NCBI GenBank assembly: GCA_012518615.1
Contig: JAAYRU010000018.1
Coordinates: 1-36,994, forward strand
Source: Christensenellaceae bacterium
GTDB lineage: Bacteria > Bacillota > Clostridia > Christensenellales > Aristaeellaceae
Length of the DNA: 36,994 nucleotides
Reading direction: 5' to 3'
The number at the start of each line of letters is the position of its first letter. Within the stretch, counting starts at the first letter, position 1. Shown piece after piece: positions 24,410 to 32,449 of the stretch. Under the pieces are notes generated by a model. That model searched no databases. It was given only the letters and a program-made list of their open reading frames with translations, and had not been told where the DNA came from. The translations under genes and the position numbers were made by a program.

Positions 24410-25723
24410 ATGAGGGCGGGCATTATTTCGCTGGGGTGCGCGAAAAATCAGGTTGATACTGAAGAATTGCTGTATTATTTAAGGCTTGCCGGCATAGAAC
24501 TAACAAACATTCCGGACGAAGCCGATATACTTATTGTAAACACCTGCGGTTTTATAGAATCTGCCAAACAGGAATCTATAGACGCTATATTAAGCTTCGC
24601 TAAATTTAAGGAGATTGGCTCCTGTAAGCTGCTTTGTGTTACCGGCTGCCTTTCGCAGCGCTATTCAAAGGAGCTTATGGACGAAATACCCGAGATAGAT
24701 ATAATAACCGGCATAGCCCAGTATGATATATTGACTAAGCTTATTTCTGATGCATTAAACACAAATACAAGACACTGCGATGTTACAAGGCACAAGCCAA
24801 AGGAAGCTAAAGGCAGAATACTATTAACCAAACCCTACACCGCATATGTACGCATAAGCGATGGCTGCGACAACCGCTGCAGCTACTGCGCCATACCTTT
24901 AATAAGAGGGGCTTTTGTGTCAAGAAACGAAGAAAACATTTTAGGCGAGATGAAAAACCTTGCGGATAATGGCGTAAAAGAGCATATAATTATAGCACAG
25001 GACACCACACGATACGGCACGGATACAAAAGAAAGCTCAATTATTAAACTTATAGACAAAGCTTCTAAAATAGAGGGTATAGATTGGCTAAGGCTGCTCT
25101 ACTGCTACCCTGATGAAACGACATATGAACTTATAGACACCATGGCTTCACACGATAATTTGTGTAAATACTTAGATTTGCCCCTTCAGCACGCGTCGGA
25201 TAAAATGCTTAAGCTAATGAACAGAAGGGGCGATATCTCTAAGGTTAAGGATATACTATATTACGCAAGGAGCAAAGGGTTCACGCTGCGTACTACATTT
25301 ATAGTAGGTTTCCCCGGTGAAAGCGATGAGGATTTTGAAACCCTGCTTAACTTCACCGCTGAAATGCAGTTTGATAGAATGGGCGCTTTTACCTATTCTA
25401 GAGAGGAAGATACCCCGGCTTATTCCATGCCCTACCATGTGCCTGAACATATTAAGCGCAAGCGCTTAGATAGGCTAATGCTGCTTCAACAAGAAATAAG
25501 CCTTAAAAGAAACCGCCTACGCATAGGGAACGAGGAAAAACTGCTTGTGATTGGCAAGGAGAACGGCTATTATATCGCGCGCTCTGAAAAAGAAGCGCCT
25601 GATGTTGACGGAATAATATATTTATCTTCAGACGAAGCCATAGCAGAAGGCAGCTTTGTAAAAGCTGTTATAGATGATGCCGACAGCTATGACCTTTACG
25701 CAACGCATATAGGAGGGAAATAG
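24410..25723 (+). CDS. rimO: Ribosomal protein S12 methylthiotransferase RimO
   Basis: 437 residues, family length. Adds a methylthio group to an aspartate of S12. The N-terminal UPF0004 domain supplies Cys10 (SLGCAKNQVD), Cys46 (NTCGFI) and Cys80 (VTGCLSQRY) for the auxiliary cluster. The radical-SAM motif is CDNRCSYC with Cys153, Cys157 and Cys160. A C-terminal TRAM domain follows from about residue 370. SLGCAKNQVDTE and the TYSREEDTPAY region favour RimO over MiaB. It is the first gene of rimO-pgsA-pncC-recA. Confidence 0.97.
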   Translation: MRAGIISLGCAKNQVDTEELLYYLRLAGIELTNIPDEADILIVNTCGFIESAKQESIDAILSFAKFKEIGSCKLLCVTGCLSQRYSKELMDEIPEIDIITGIAQYDILTKLISDALNTNTRHCDVTRHKPKEAKGRILLTKPYTAYVRISDGCDNRCSYCAIPLIRGAFVSRNEENILGEMKNLADNGVKEHIIIAQDTTRYGTDTKESSIIKLIDKASKIEGIDWLRLLYCYPDETTYELIDTMASHDNLCKYLDLPLQHASDKMLKLMNRRGDISKVKDILYYARSKGFTLRTTFIVGFPGESDEDFETLLNFTAEMQFDRMGAFTYSREEDTPAYSMPYHVPEHIKRKRLDRLMLLQQEISLKRNRLRIGNEEKLLVIGKENGYYIARSEKEAPDVDGIIYLSSDEAIAEGSFVKAVIDDADSYDLYATHIGGK

Positions 25724-25724
25724 A

Positions 25725-26246
25725 TTGAATTTACCCAATAAAATTACAATAGCACGAATAGTATTAATTCCCCTTTGCCTTCTGCTGCTGTATTTCCGCT
25801 TGGATATACTCGCCGGCATAGTGTTCATAATTGCCTGCTCAACCGATTTTGTTGATGGCTATATAGCGAGAAAACACAATCTGGTAACAAACTTCGGCAA
25901 GTTTGCAGACCCTGTGGCGGATAAAATACTTGTCATATCCATGATGGTGCTGCTGCTTGAGCAGGGCAGGTTTCCTTGGTGGGCGCTATTGATTATTATA
26001 ATAAGAGAACTTGCGGTTGACGGTATACGCCTTGTAGCCATAGAACAGGGCGTAGTAATACCCGCAGGTAACCTAGGCAAGGTAAAAACCACTTTGCAGA
26101 TGTTAGGCGTAATAGCCATAATGTTTAACTTAAGCCGCGCAATAACTATGACGTTTAACGTACTTATGACCTTCTTCACCATTATAAGCGGACTACAGTA
26201 TATGTATGAAGGGAGGCATATGCTCCTTGAAAAAGGCAGTAAATAG
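25725..26246 (+). CDS. pgsA: CDP-diacylglycerol-glycerol-3-phosphate 3-phosphatidyltransferase
   Basis: 173 residues. Makes phosphatidylglycerol phosphate in the membrane. The CDP-alcohol phosphatidyltransferase motif D-G-x2-A-R-x8-G-x3-D-x3-D is complete: Asp44, Gly45, Ala48, Arg49, Gly58, Asp62 and Asp66. The start is TTG at 25725, after GGAGGG and one nt past the rimO stop. NLPNKITIARIVLIP is a typical N-terminus. Confidence 0.95.
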   Translation: MNLPNKITIARIVLIPLCLLLLYFRLDILAGIVFIIACSTDFVDGYIARKHNLVTNFGKFADPVADKILVISMMVLLLEQGRFPWWALLIIIIRELAVDGIRLVAIEQGVVIPAGNLGKVKTTLQMLGVIAIMFNLSRAITMTFNVLMTFFTIISGLQYMYEGRHMLLEKGSK

Positions 26247-26694
26247 CATAATAGAACTGCTTAATATTAAGGAGCAAAGCATATCCTTTGCCGAGAGCAT
26301 TACAGGCGGTATGCTTTCAAGCTGTTTTGTGGATGTGCCTGGCGCAAGCAAGGTATATTTAGGCAGCGCGGTATGTTATAGTGATTATGCTAAAGAAAGC
26401 GTGCTTAATATTCCACATGTTATAATAGAAAAGCACAGCGCTGTAAGCCATAAATGCGCATACTATATGGCAAAGTCCGCGCTTAAACTGTATAATAGCG
26501 ATTATGCTGTTGCAACTACAGGCTACGCAGGCCCTACGGGAGATACGGTTGGCGAATGTTTTATTGCAATAGCTTCTAAAAACAAGGTTAAAGTTCACAG
26601 GCTTATGCTAAAAGCCGAGCGCAACAATATAAGGCGGGCATGTACCGCAATCGCGCTCATTTATCTATACAAATTTTTGAAAGGGAGCAAATAA
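26227..26694 (+). CDS. pncC: Nicotinamide-nucleotide amidohydrolase PncC (CinA C-terminal domain)
   Basis: 155 residues from TTG at 26227, with GGGAGG 10 nt upstream; an in-frame ATG at 26206 lies before that site. Deamidates NMN to Na[38 protein letters not shown] and TTGYAGPTG are the family signatures. Only this domain is present: the N-terminal molybdopterin-binding-like part of full CinA is absent. The gene overlaps the end of pgsA by 20 bp. Its product NaMN is the NadD substrate encoded elsewhere in this window. Confidence 0.93.
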   Translation: MKKAVNSIIELLNIKEQSISFAESITGGMLSSCFVDVPGASKVYLGSAVCYSDYAKESVLNIPHVIIEKHSAVSHKCAYYMAKSALKLYNSDYAVATTGYAGPTGDTVGECFIAIASKNKVKVHRLMLKAERNNIRRACTAIALIYLYKFLKGSK

Positions 26695-26695
26695 G

Positions 26696-27751
26696 ATGTC
26701 TAACTCAAAAAAAATACCTTTGGTTAAACAAAACGATGAAAAATCCATGGCGCTTGAAAGGGCGCTTGTGGCGCTTGATAAGCAGTTCGGCAAGGGAACC
26801 GTAATGAAGCTTGGCGAGCAGAGCAAGCTTAAAGTAGATGTTATATCCACCGGCTGCCTTGAGCTTGATATAGCACTTGGCGTAGGCGGCATACCAAAAG
26901 GTCGCATAATAGAGATATTCGGACCTGAATCCTCCGGTAAAACCACAGTCGCGCTGCATATGATAGCCCAAGCGCAAAAAGAGGGCGGCATCGCCGCTTT
27001 TATAGACGCGGAACACGCGCTTGACCCTGAATACGCTAAAAACCTAGGCGTGCAGATAGATGAGCTTTACATAAGCCAGCCAAATACCGGCGAAGACGCC
27101 CTTGAAATAACCGAAGCGCTAATCCGCTCCGGAGCTATAGACATAGTTGTTGTAGATAGCGTTGCCGCGCTTGTTCCAAGAGCCGAGATAGACGGCGATA
27201 TGGGCGATATGTTCGTAGGTCTTCAGGCGCGTATGATGAGCCAAGCCATGAGAAAGCTCGCGGGCGTAGTATCAAAAACAAATGCTATAGCGGTATTTAT
27301 TAACCAACTAAGGGAAAAAGTTGGTGTTATGTACGGCAACCCCGAAACAACCCCCGGCGGCAGGGCGCTTAAGTTCTATTCCTCAGTAAGGCTGGATATT
27401 AGGCGCGGTGAGCAGCTTAAACTGGGCGGCGAAGTTATAGGCAACCGCACCAAGATAAAAGTAGTTAAGAATAAAGTTGCCCCTCCCTTTAGGGTGGCAG
27501 AGGTAGACTTACTTTACGGACAAGGCATAAGCCGCGAAGCGGGTCTGCTTGACCTTGCGGTTGAGATGAACATAATAGACAAGAGCGGCTCTTGGTACTC
27601 ATACAACGATTTACGCATAGGTCAAGGCAGGGATAACGCAAGACAATTCCTAAAGGATAACCCTGAAATAACCAAGGAAGTTGAAGAAAAGATAAGGGCT
27701 AATGTCGCGCCCGTACACACAGAAGGCGAAGATACAGAGGATTCCGAATAA
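26696..27751 (+). CDS. recA: Recombinase RecA
   Basis: 351 residues. Walker A is GPESSGKTT (76-84), Walker B is in [17 protein letters not shown], loop 1 and 2 regions include [11 protein letters not shown] and the ATP-contacting [20 protein letters not shown]. The C-terminal tail is acidic ([10 protein letters not shown]), as in other RecA. It starts 2 nt after the pncC stop. No LexA box was recognised nearby; transcription probably comes from the rimO promoter. Confidence 0.98.
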   Translation: MSNSKKIPLVKQNDEKSMALERALVALDKQFGKGTVMKLGEQSKLKVDVISTGCLELDIALGVGGIPKGRIIEIFGPESSGKTTVALHMIAQAQKEGGIAAFIDAEHALDPEYAKNLGVQIDELYISQPNTGEDALEITEALIRSGAIDIVVVDSVAALVPRAEIDGDMGDMFVGLQARMMSQAMRKLAGVVSKTNAIAVFINQLREKVGVMYGNPETTPGGRALKFYSSVRLDIRRGEQLKLGGEVIGNRTKIKVVKNKVAPPFRVAEVDLLYGQGISREAGLLDLAVEMNIIDKSGSWYSYNDLRIGQGRDNARQFLKDNPEITKEVEEKIRANVAPVHTEGEDTEDSE

Positions 27752-27768
27752 TAATCTCTGGCAATAAT

Positions 27769-28509
27769 ATGCAAACAACAGCTAACAGTAAAAGCTCACA
27801 ACTAAATGACGACACAGCTCTTTTACAGCTTGTAGCTATAATCACTATGCTTGTAGACCATACAGGCATAGTGTTTTTCCCGGGGCAAATATGGTTAAGA
27901 GTTATAGGCAGAATAGCCTTTCCCCTCTTTTGTTATAATATTGTCAGGGGTGTGGATTACACAAAAAACCCATTGCGCTACGCATTAAGGCTGCTTTTGT
28001 TTGCAATAATTTCTCAATACCCTTATATGTTAGCGCTATCTCATGAAATTTATGAGCTTAATGTGGTATTCACACTGCTGCTTGGTATGCTTTCAATATG
28101 GGGCATAAAAGAAAGAAAGCATTATAGCCATATACTTATGCCCTTAATATGCCTTACGCTTTCTGCGCTTCTAACTATGGATTATGGTTTTAGAGGCGTA
28201 CTGCTTATAATATTCATGTATTTGTGCAAGGAAAACGCCGGTGCATTCGCCGCTATGTTTATTTCCTTTTGCCTTTACTGGGGAGCAAACTCTTACACAG
28301 TAATAAATTTCCAAAACATAAGCTTATCCCCCACGCTATCTAGACTATTCTTGGTAATACAACCGTGTTTCAAGCTTCAGACAATGGCTATGCTATCTCT
28401 CCCGCTTATGCTAATAAATACTAACAGCAAAATAAAAAGAAACAAATTCTTGGGCTATACAGCCTATCCCGCACATCTTATGCTTATTTATCTTATTAAA
28501 GGTATATAA
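27769..28509 (+). CDS. TraX-family membrane protein
   Basis: 246 residues with about 7-8 membrane segments. LQLVAIITMLVDHTGIVFFP and IWLRVIGRIAFPLFCYNIVR, with the final HLMLIYLIKGI, match the TraX family, named after the F-pilin acetylating protein; chromosomal members in Clostridia are probably acyltransferases of unknown acceptor. It lies 17 nt after recA with no convincing GGAGG before the ATG, so it may depend on read-through and coupling. No conjugation genes are nearby. Confidence 0.85.
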   Translation: MQTTANSKSSQLNDDTALLQLVAIITMLVDHTGIVFFPGQIWLRVIGRIAFPLFCYNIVRGVDYTKNPLRYALRLLLFAIISQYPYMLALSHEIYELNVVFTLLLGMLSIWGIKERKHYSHILMPLICLTLSALLTMDYGFRGVLLIIFMYLCKENAGAFAAMFISFCLYWGANSYTVINFQNISLSPTLSRLFLVIQPCFKLQTMAMLSLPLMLINTNSKIKRNKFLGYTAYPAHLMLIYLIKGI

Positions 28510-28536
28510 AATCAAAGCGGTAAGAGTCTGCTTTAC

Positions 28537-28565
28537 TTGTCGCTTTCAATCAATTATGGTAAAAT
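28537..28565 (+). promoter_or_regulatory. Promoter of the secreted Ig-like protein gene
   Basis: -35 TTGTCG (28537-28542), 17-bp spacer and -10 TAAAAT (28560-28565). The gene starts 30 nt later after GAAGGAGGG. Confidence 0.65.
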
Positions 28566-28595
28566 TCAGTTGAGTTCAACGAAGGAGGGAGCCTT

Positions 28596-30110
28596 ATGCA
28601 AAGGCGTGTAATTATATTTCTGTCATTTGTTTTGGCGTTGTCTTGTTTGGGTTTTTCAGCAAGCGCAGAGAGCTTCTCGTTTGATGACATCTACGCAAGC
28701 CTAAGCCTTCCAAGCGGCGTATACGAAAATGTAATAACTAAGGACAATGCTGCAAATAACGAGGATACTTTAAAAAGCTTAGGATATGATACAGAAAGCT
28801 TCAATACAGGCGGGATGCTTCTAATAGCTTCCGACAAAAAGAACGATAGGCTGCTTGTGTTTTCTGCTATAAAAGATGGTGAAGCCGAGCAATATTTCAA
28901 CATAAACGAGCATACACCGCAGACGCGTGCATCCTACCGCAGGCTGCACTCCGCAAGCGATAGGTTTAAGGTTCTAGGCTATAACTACAATTCCATAGAA
29001 TGGAAGAACTTTAAAAACTCCGGGCGCTGGCTAATGCTTAGGTATAATTTCCGCCAAGGGGGCAGCGTTCAGCATAGAGGCTACCAAAGGCGTACTGTTT
29101 ATAACGGCTATACTATAACTATGGATATGAAAGTACTCGGCGGAAGGCAGCTTAAAGCTGCGGACAACAATGCGCTTAACAAGGTATTCGACACTCTTTC
29201 ATTTACCCAAACGCTGCCTTTACCCCAGCTTCCTGTAAGCTTTGATGAACAGATAACCGCGCCTTCAGAAACGGCGGAAGACACTTTCACCATGAAAGGC
29301 AAAACCGCAGCGGGCGCAAAGCTTACCGCTGTTGTAGGCTCGTTCAGCACCGCGGAAACCAAGGTGTTTGAGGGAACAGCCTCTAAAAACGGCAGTTATA
29401 GCTTAACTATTACCTTACCTAGAGAAGACCTGTATTTTATGACACTTACAGTTGAAGTTGAAGGCGCACTCCCGCTTGAAAAGCAGTACGGTATCACATA
29501 CCGCAAGGGGCTTATAAATGTTGCTATAACTAGCTATCCGCCCGAAGTGCTTGAGCAAGATAGCTACACAATATCAGGCACAGCAGAAAAGGGCGCAAGT
29601 GTAAGCCTGAGTATAAACGGCGCAGTCAGCACAAAGCGCATAGGAAACAATGGCAAATTCTCATTCACAGTAGATACCAAAAATGAGGGGAAGTACGATA
29701 TTGTACTTACATTCTCAAAGGATAAGTACGAGGATAGGTCTTTCGTATACCAGTGCGAGCGCACACTAAGCGATGAGGATCGCATTTCTCGTATAAAAAG
29801 CAGCGCAAAGAATCCCGCTTACAGTACGCTAATGCGCAATATAGACAACAACGACGGTAAAATGCTCCGCTACGAGGGTTATATAATATCCTCAGAAGAA
29901 AAGGCAGGAGAGTGGATACTCAAATTCGCCACGGCAAAATCAGGGGAAACCTATAGGAACTTTATAATGCTATCAAGCGATAAACAGGTTGGTTATCCGC
30001 TAAACACAAAGCTCACCGCATATGGGGTGCTGGTTGGCACCAGCAGCTTGCTAAATGAAAACAACCAAGAAGTAGAATGTCCTAAATTACAGCTTATGCA
30101 CATCGAATAA
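28596..30110 (+). CDS. Secreted multi-domain protein with two Ig-like modules, function unknown
   Basis: 504 residues. Signal peptide: MQRRVIIFLSFVLALSCLGF with cleavage after SASA (about residue 24). The N-terminal domain (about 28-205) includes SLPSGVYENVITKDN and GMLLIASDKKNDRLLVFSAI and is of unknown family. Two bacterial Ig-like modules follow: about 215-305 (FTMKGKTAAGAKLTAVVG, KNGSYSLTITLP) and about 310-390 (YTISGTAEKGASVSLSINGA, NNGKFSFTVDTKNEGKYDI). The C-terminal domain (about 392-504) is beta-rich with LRYEGYIISSEEKAGEWILK and may be an OB-like fold. No catalytic motif or wall-sorting signal is seen. It precedes the PRPP synthase gene by 24 nt and may be cotranscribed with it. Confidence 0.75.
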   Translation: MQRRVIIFLSFVLALSCLGFSASAESFSFDDIYASLSLPSGVYENVITKDNAANNEDTLKSLGYDTESFNTGGMLLIASDKKNDRLLVFSAIKDGEAEQYFNINEHTPQTRASYRRLHSASDRFKVLGYNYNSIEWKNFKNSGRWLMLRYNFRQGGSVQHRGYQRRTVYNGYTITMDMKVLGGRQLKAADNNALNKVFDTLSFTQTLPLPQLPVSFDEQITAPSETAEDTFTMKGKTAAGAKLTAVVGSFSTAETKVFEGTASKNGSYSLTITLPREDLYFMTLTVEVEGALPLEKQYGITYRKGLINVAITSYPPEVLEQDSYTISGTAEKGASVSLSINGAVSTKRIGNNGKFSFTVDTKNEGKYDIVLTFSKDKYEDRSFVYQCERTLSDEDRISRIKSSAKNPAYSTLMRNIDNNDGKMLRYEGYIISSEEKAGEWILKFATAKSGETYRNFIMLSSDKQVGYPLNTKLTAYGVLVGTSSLLNENNQEVECPKLQLMHIE

Positions 30111-30134
30111 CAATATTAAAAGGGGGATAATATA

Positions 30135-31352
30135 TTGGAAAATGTGATTAGGGATTTGCATGGTAAGGTGATAAATGCACCTATAGCGCCGCTTGGCGTA
30201 ATAGCCATGGCAGGCTGTGAAGAAATAGGCAGAAGCATAAATAAATGGCTTCTTAAGTGGCAAGGCGTTAATAACACCGAATTTTTCGATACCGAATATT
30301 ACACGGTACCTGGCAGCGATAGGGATACCTTTTTAATACGGGCACATTGCCCCAGATTTGGCACAGGCGAAAGCAAGGGCGTGCTTAGAGAAAGTGTTCG
30401 CGGCTATGATATATATATAATCTGTGATGTAACCGCTTACAATATCCGCTATAAAATGTATGATATGGAAGTACCCATGTCGCCGGACGACCATTTTTCA
30501 GACCTTAAACGCATAATAGCCGCCATTGCCGGCAAGGCAAAGCGCGTTAATGTAATAATGCCCTTCCTGTATGAGAGCCGCCAACACCGCCGCAACTCCA
30601 GAGAGAGCTTGGACTGCGCTATTGCCCTTCAGGAACTTGAGAACATGGGCGTTACAAACATACTGACCTTTGATGCGCATGACCCTAGAGTGCAAAACGC
30701 AATACCCCTTTGCGGCTTTGAAAACATAATGCCAACCCACCAGATGCTAAAGGCGCTGTTCAGGGAGGTTAAAGACCTTCATATAAATAAAGACACCATG
30801 GCAGTCGTATCCCCCGATGAAGGAGCTGTGCCTAGGAATATATTCTATTCCTCCGTGCTATCGCTTGAAATGGGCATGTTCTACAAGCGTAGGGACTATA
30901 CCCGCATAGTTGAAGGACGCAACCCAATAATAGCGCATGAGTATCTAGGCCCTGATGTCGAGGGTAAAGATGTTATAGTGGCTGATGATATACTGTCCAG
31001 CGGGGATTCTATAATAGACCTTGCAAGAGAACTTAAAAAACGCAAGGCGGCAAGGGTGTTCGCCATAGTTACATTCGCATTTTTCACAAACGGCTTTGAT
31101 GCGTATCAGGAAGCTTATGAGCGGGGGCTCATTTCAAAGGTTATCACTACAAACCTAACACACCACAGAGAAGAACTGCTTGAAAAACCTTGGTTCGCAC
31201 GTGCTGATATAAGTAAATACATATCATATCTAATCGCAACGCTAAACCACGATAGAAGCCTTGGCAAATTGCTAAACCCCTATAGCCGCATAAAAGAACT
31301 TCTTGAGCGCTACACCCAAGAACAACTGGATAAAGGCATACGGCTTGTATGA
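30135..31352 (+). CDS. prs: Ribose-phosphate pyrophosphokinase, long divergent form
   Basis: 405 residues against about 315 for standard Prs. The PRPP-binding loop VIVADDILSSGDSIID and the catalytic-site region MPFLYESRQHRR and TFDAHDPRVQN identify the family. ARVFAIVTFAFFTNGFDAY and the C-terminal helix are additional. The start is TTG at 30135, after AGGGGGAT. Extra length lies in the first 120 residues (GCEEIGRSINKWL...) and at the end. Proteins like this occur in Clostridia beside a normal Prs, so this may be a second enzyme. Its stop overlaps the next gene (ATGA). Confidence 0.88.
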   Translation: MENVIRDLHGKVINAPIAPLGVIAMAGCEEIGRSINKWLLKWQGVNNTEFFDTEYYTVPGSDRDTFLIRAHCPRFGTGESKGVLRESVRGYDIYIICDVTAYNIRYKMYDMEVPMSPDDHFSDLKRIIAAIAGKAKRVNVIMPFLYESRQHRRNSRESLDCAIALQELENMGVTNILTFDAHDPRVQNAIPLCGFENIMPTHQMLKALFREVKDLHINKDTMAVVSPDEGAVPRNIFYSSVLSLEMGMFYKRRDYTRIVEGRNPIIAHEYLGPDVEGKDVIVADDILSSGDSIIDLARELKKRKAARVFAIVTFAFFTNGFDAYQEAYERGLISKVITTNLTHHREELLEKPWFARADISKYISYLIATLNHDRSLGKLLNPYSRIKELLERYTQEQLDKGIRLV

Positions 31353-31732
31353 GCGACGATATTAAGCCTAAAAACATTATAGAATCCGCAATTTCAGGCT
31401 TAAAAGGTAGGGATATATATAAGCAGGTCGATAGGTATACAGAGGAAGTTACAACCGTGCTTGAAGGCATGAGCGCAGACCTTAACAGCTTATATGACAA
31501 ACAGGAATATAATTCCGCAGAAATAACAGTAATTACCGAAAGGCTTCAAGAGCAGAATAAACGCCTAAACAGCATAGAGCAGGATATAAAGAAATTGCAG
31601 GATAGCATTGCAAAGGAGCAGAAGCACAAAAAGGGAGTATTGCAAGGCTCCCTTAAACAGGTAACTTGGATAGCTCTTATAGTAAGCGGCGCTTGGGTAA
31701 TAACTACACTGCTCCGCACATTCGGAGGTTAA
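31349..31732 (+). CDS. Coiled-coil protein with one C-terminal membrane anchor
   Basis: 127 residues. The first 90 are charged and helical, with a heptad-like stretch VITERLQEQNKRLNSIEQDI. One membrane segment lies near the C-terminus (VTWIALIVSGAWVITTLL). It has the layout of a tail-anchored or XhlA-like small protein, but I recognise no family. The ATG overlaps the prs stop (ATGA) and the next gene follows 1 nt after the stop, so expression of the three is tightly linked. Confidence 0.7.
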   Translation: MSDDIKPKNIIESAISGLKGRDIYKQVDRYTEEVTTVLEGMSADLNSLYDKQEYNSAEITVITERLQEQNKRLNSIEQDIKKLQDSIAKEQKHKKGVLQGSLKQVTWIALIVSGAWVITTLLRTFGG

Positions 31733-31733
31733 A

Positions 31734-32228
31734 ATGGCAAGCTTAAAAGAACTTTTTGAGCATTATAAATCAAAAGATAAGAGCATAATAATAGACAGCA
31801 TAGCGCTTGGCGCAAGCTTTGTTGATGAGGCAGGAATAAGCATTGGACTTATTGAAAACGCCAGCGCGCTTGCAGATACTTTAAGCCCTATAAGCGCAGC
31901 TCTCCCCTTTGCAACTGTTGCGCTGCATGAGGGCGGCAATGTACTTTTCAAACATAAAAGCCTTAAAGCAGGTAGTCAAGATATGCGCTATCGCCTTATA
32001 AGGAACGGCGCTTCGCTTGCGCTTGGAACCGCGCTTAACGGCATAGGCGCAGGCGTTATTGCTCTTCCCTGCGCTGTAAGCCTAAGGCTGGCACTTAACC
32101 GCTTCCGCTCAAAAATGCTAACAAGCTACAGGGTGGAACAACGCATTGAGAGGGTTAAGGCACTAAAGCAAAAAGAAATGCTTCCAATCGACGAATATCA
32201 GAATAACTTACTAGCTGAGAATATATAA
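31734..32228 (+). CDS. Uncharacterised small protein with hydrophobic Gly/Ala-rich centre
   Basis: 164 residues. The N-terminus is charged (MASLKELFEHYKSKDKSII); the middle (about 22-110) is rich in Ala, Gly, Leu and Ser, with IALGASFVDEAGISIGLIEN, FATVALHEGGNVLFKH and LGTALNGIGAGVIALPCAVS, and could form two or three membrane or membrane-associated helices. The C-terminal 50 residues are basic and helical. No family is recognised. Last gene of the prs operon, followed by a strong terminator. Confidence 0.65.
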   Translation: MASLKELFEHYKSKDKSIIIDSIALGASFVDEAGISIGLIENASALADTLSPISAALPFATVALHEGGNVLFKHKSLKAGSQDMRYRLIRNGASLALGTALNGIGAGVIALPCAVSLRLALNRFRSKMLTSYRVEQRIERVKALKQKEMLPIDEYQNNLLAENI

Positions 32229-32298
32229 GCGGGTATTTAAATATCGTTTAAATATTTATTCACAGTTATCTACCGTACAATAAACCTTGAATAAAGTT

Positions 32299-32333
32299 AA
32301 GAGCATAATCCACTTCGCATTATGCTCTTTTTT
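32299..32333 (+). terminator. Rho-independent terminator of the prs operon
   Basis: AAGAGCATAAT (32299-32309) and ATTATGCTCTT (32319-32329) form a perfect 11-bp stem with a 9-nt loop and a following T-run. Confidence 0.95.
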
Positions 32334-32337
32334 GCGC

Positions 32338-32366
32338 TTGATTATTATTTGTATAGCATGTATAAT
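32338..32366 (+). promoter_or_regulatory. Promoter of the membrane hydrolase gene
   Basis: -35 TTGATT (32338-32343), 17-bp spacer, perfect -10 TATAAT (32361-32366). The untranslated leader to the ATG is about 75 nt. Confidence 0.75.
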
Positions 32367-32449
32367 AATTACATAATGAAACATTGTTTATAGTTGTGTG
32401 GACAAACACTATAAATAAGTACGCAAAAAATTAAAAGGAGGAAAAAAAC

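Noticed and set aside
27769-28509. Conjugative element because of the TraX-like protein
   Set aside because: No other transfer genes occur nearby; chromosomal TraX-family proteins next to housekeeping genes are common in Clostridia.
31349-31732. Phage holin/XhlA gene
   Set aside because: Only the general layout (coiled coil plus C-terminal membrane segment) is shared; there are no lysis or phage genes around and it is coupled to prs.
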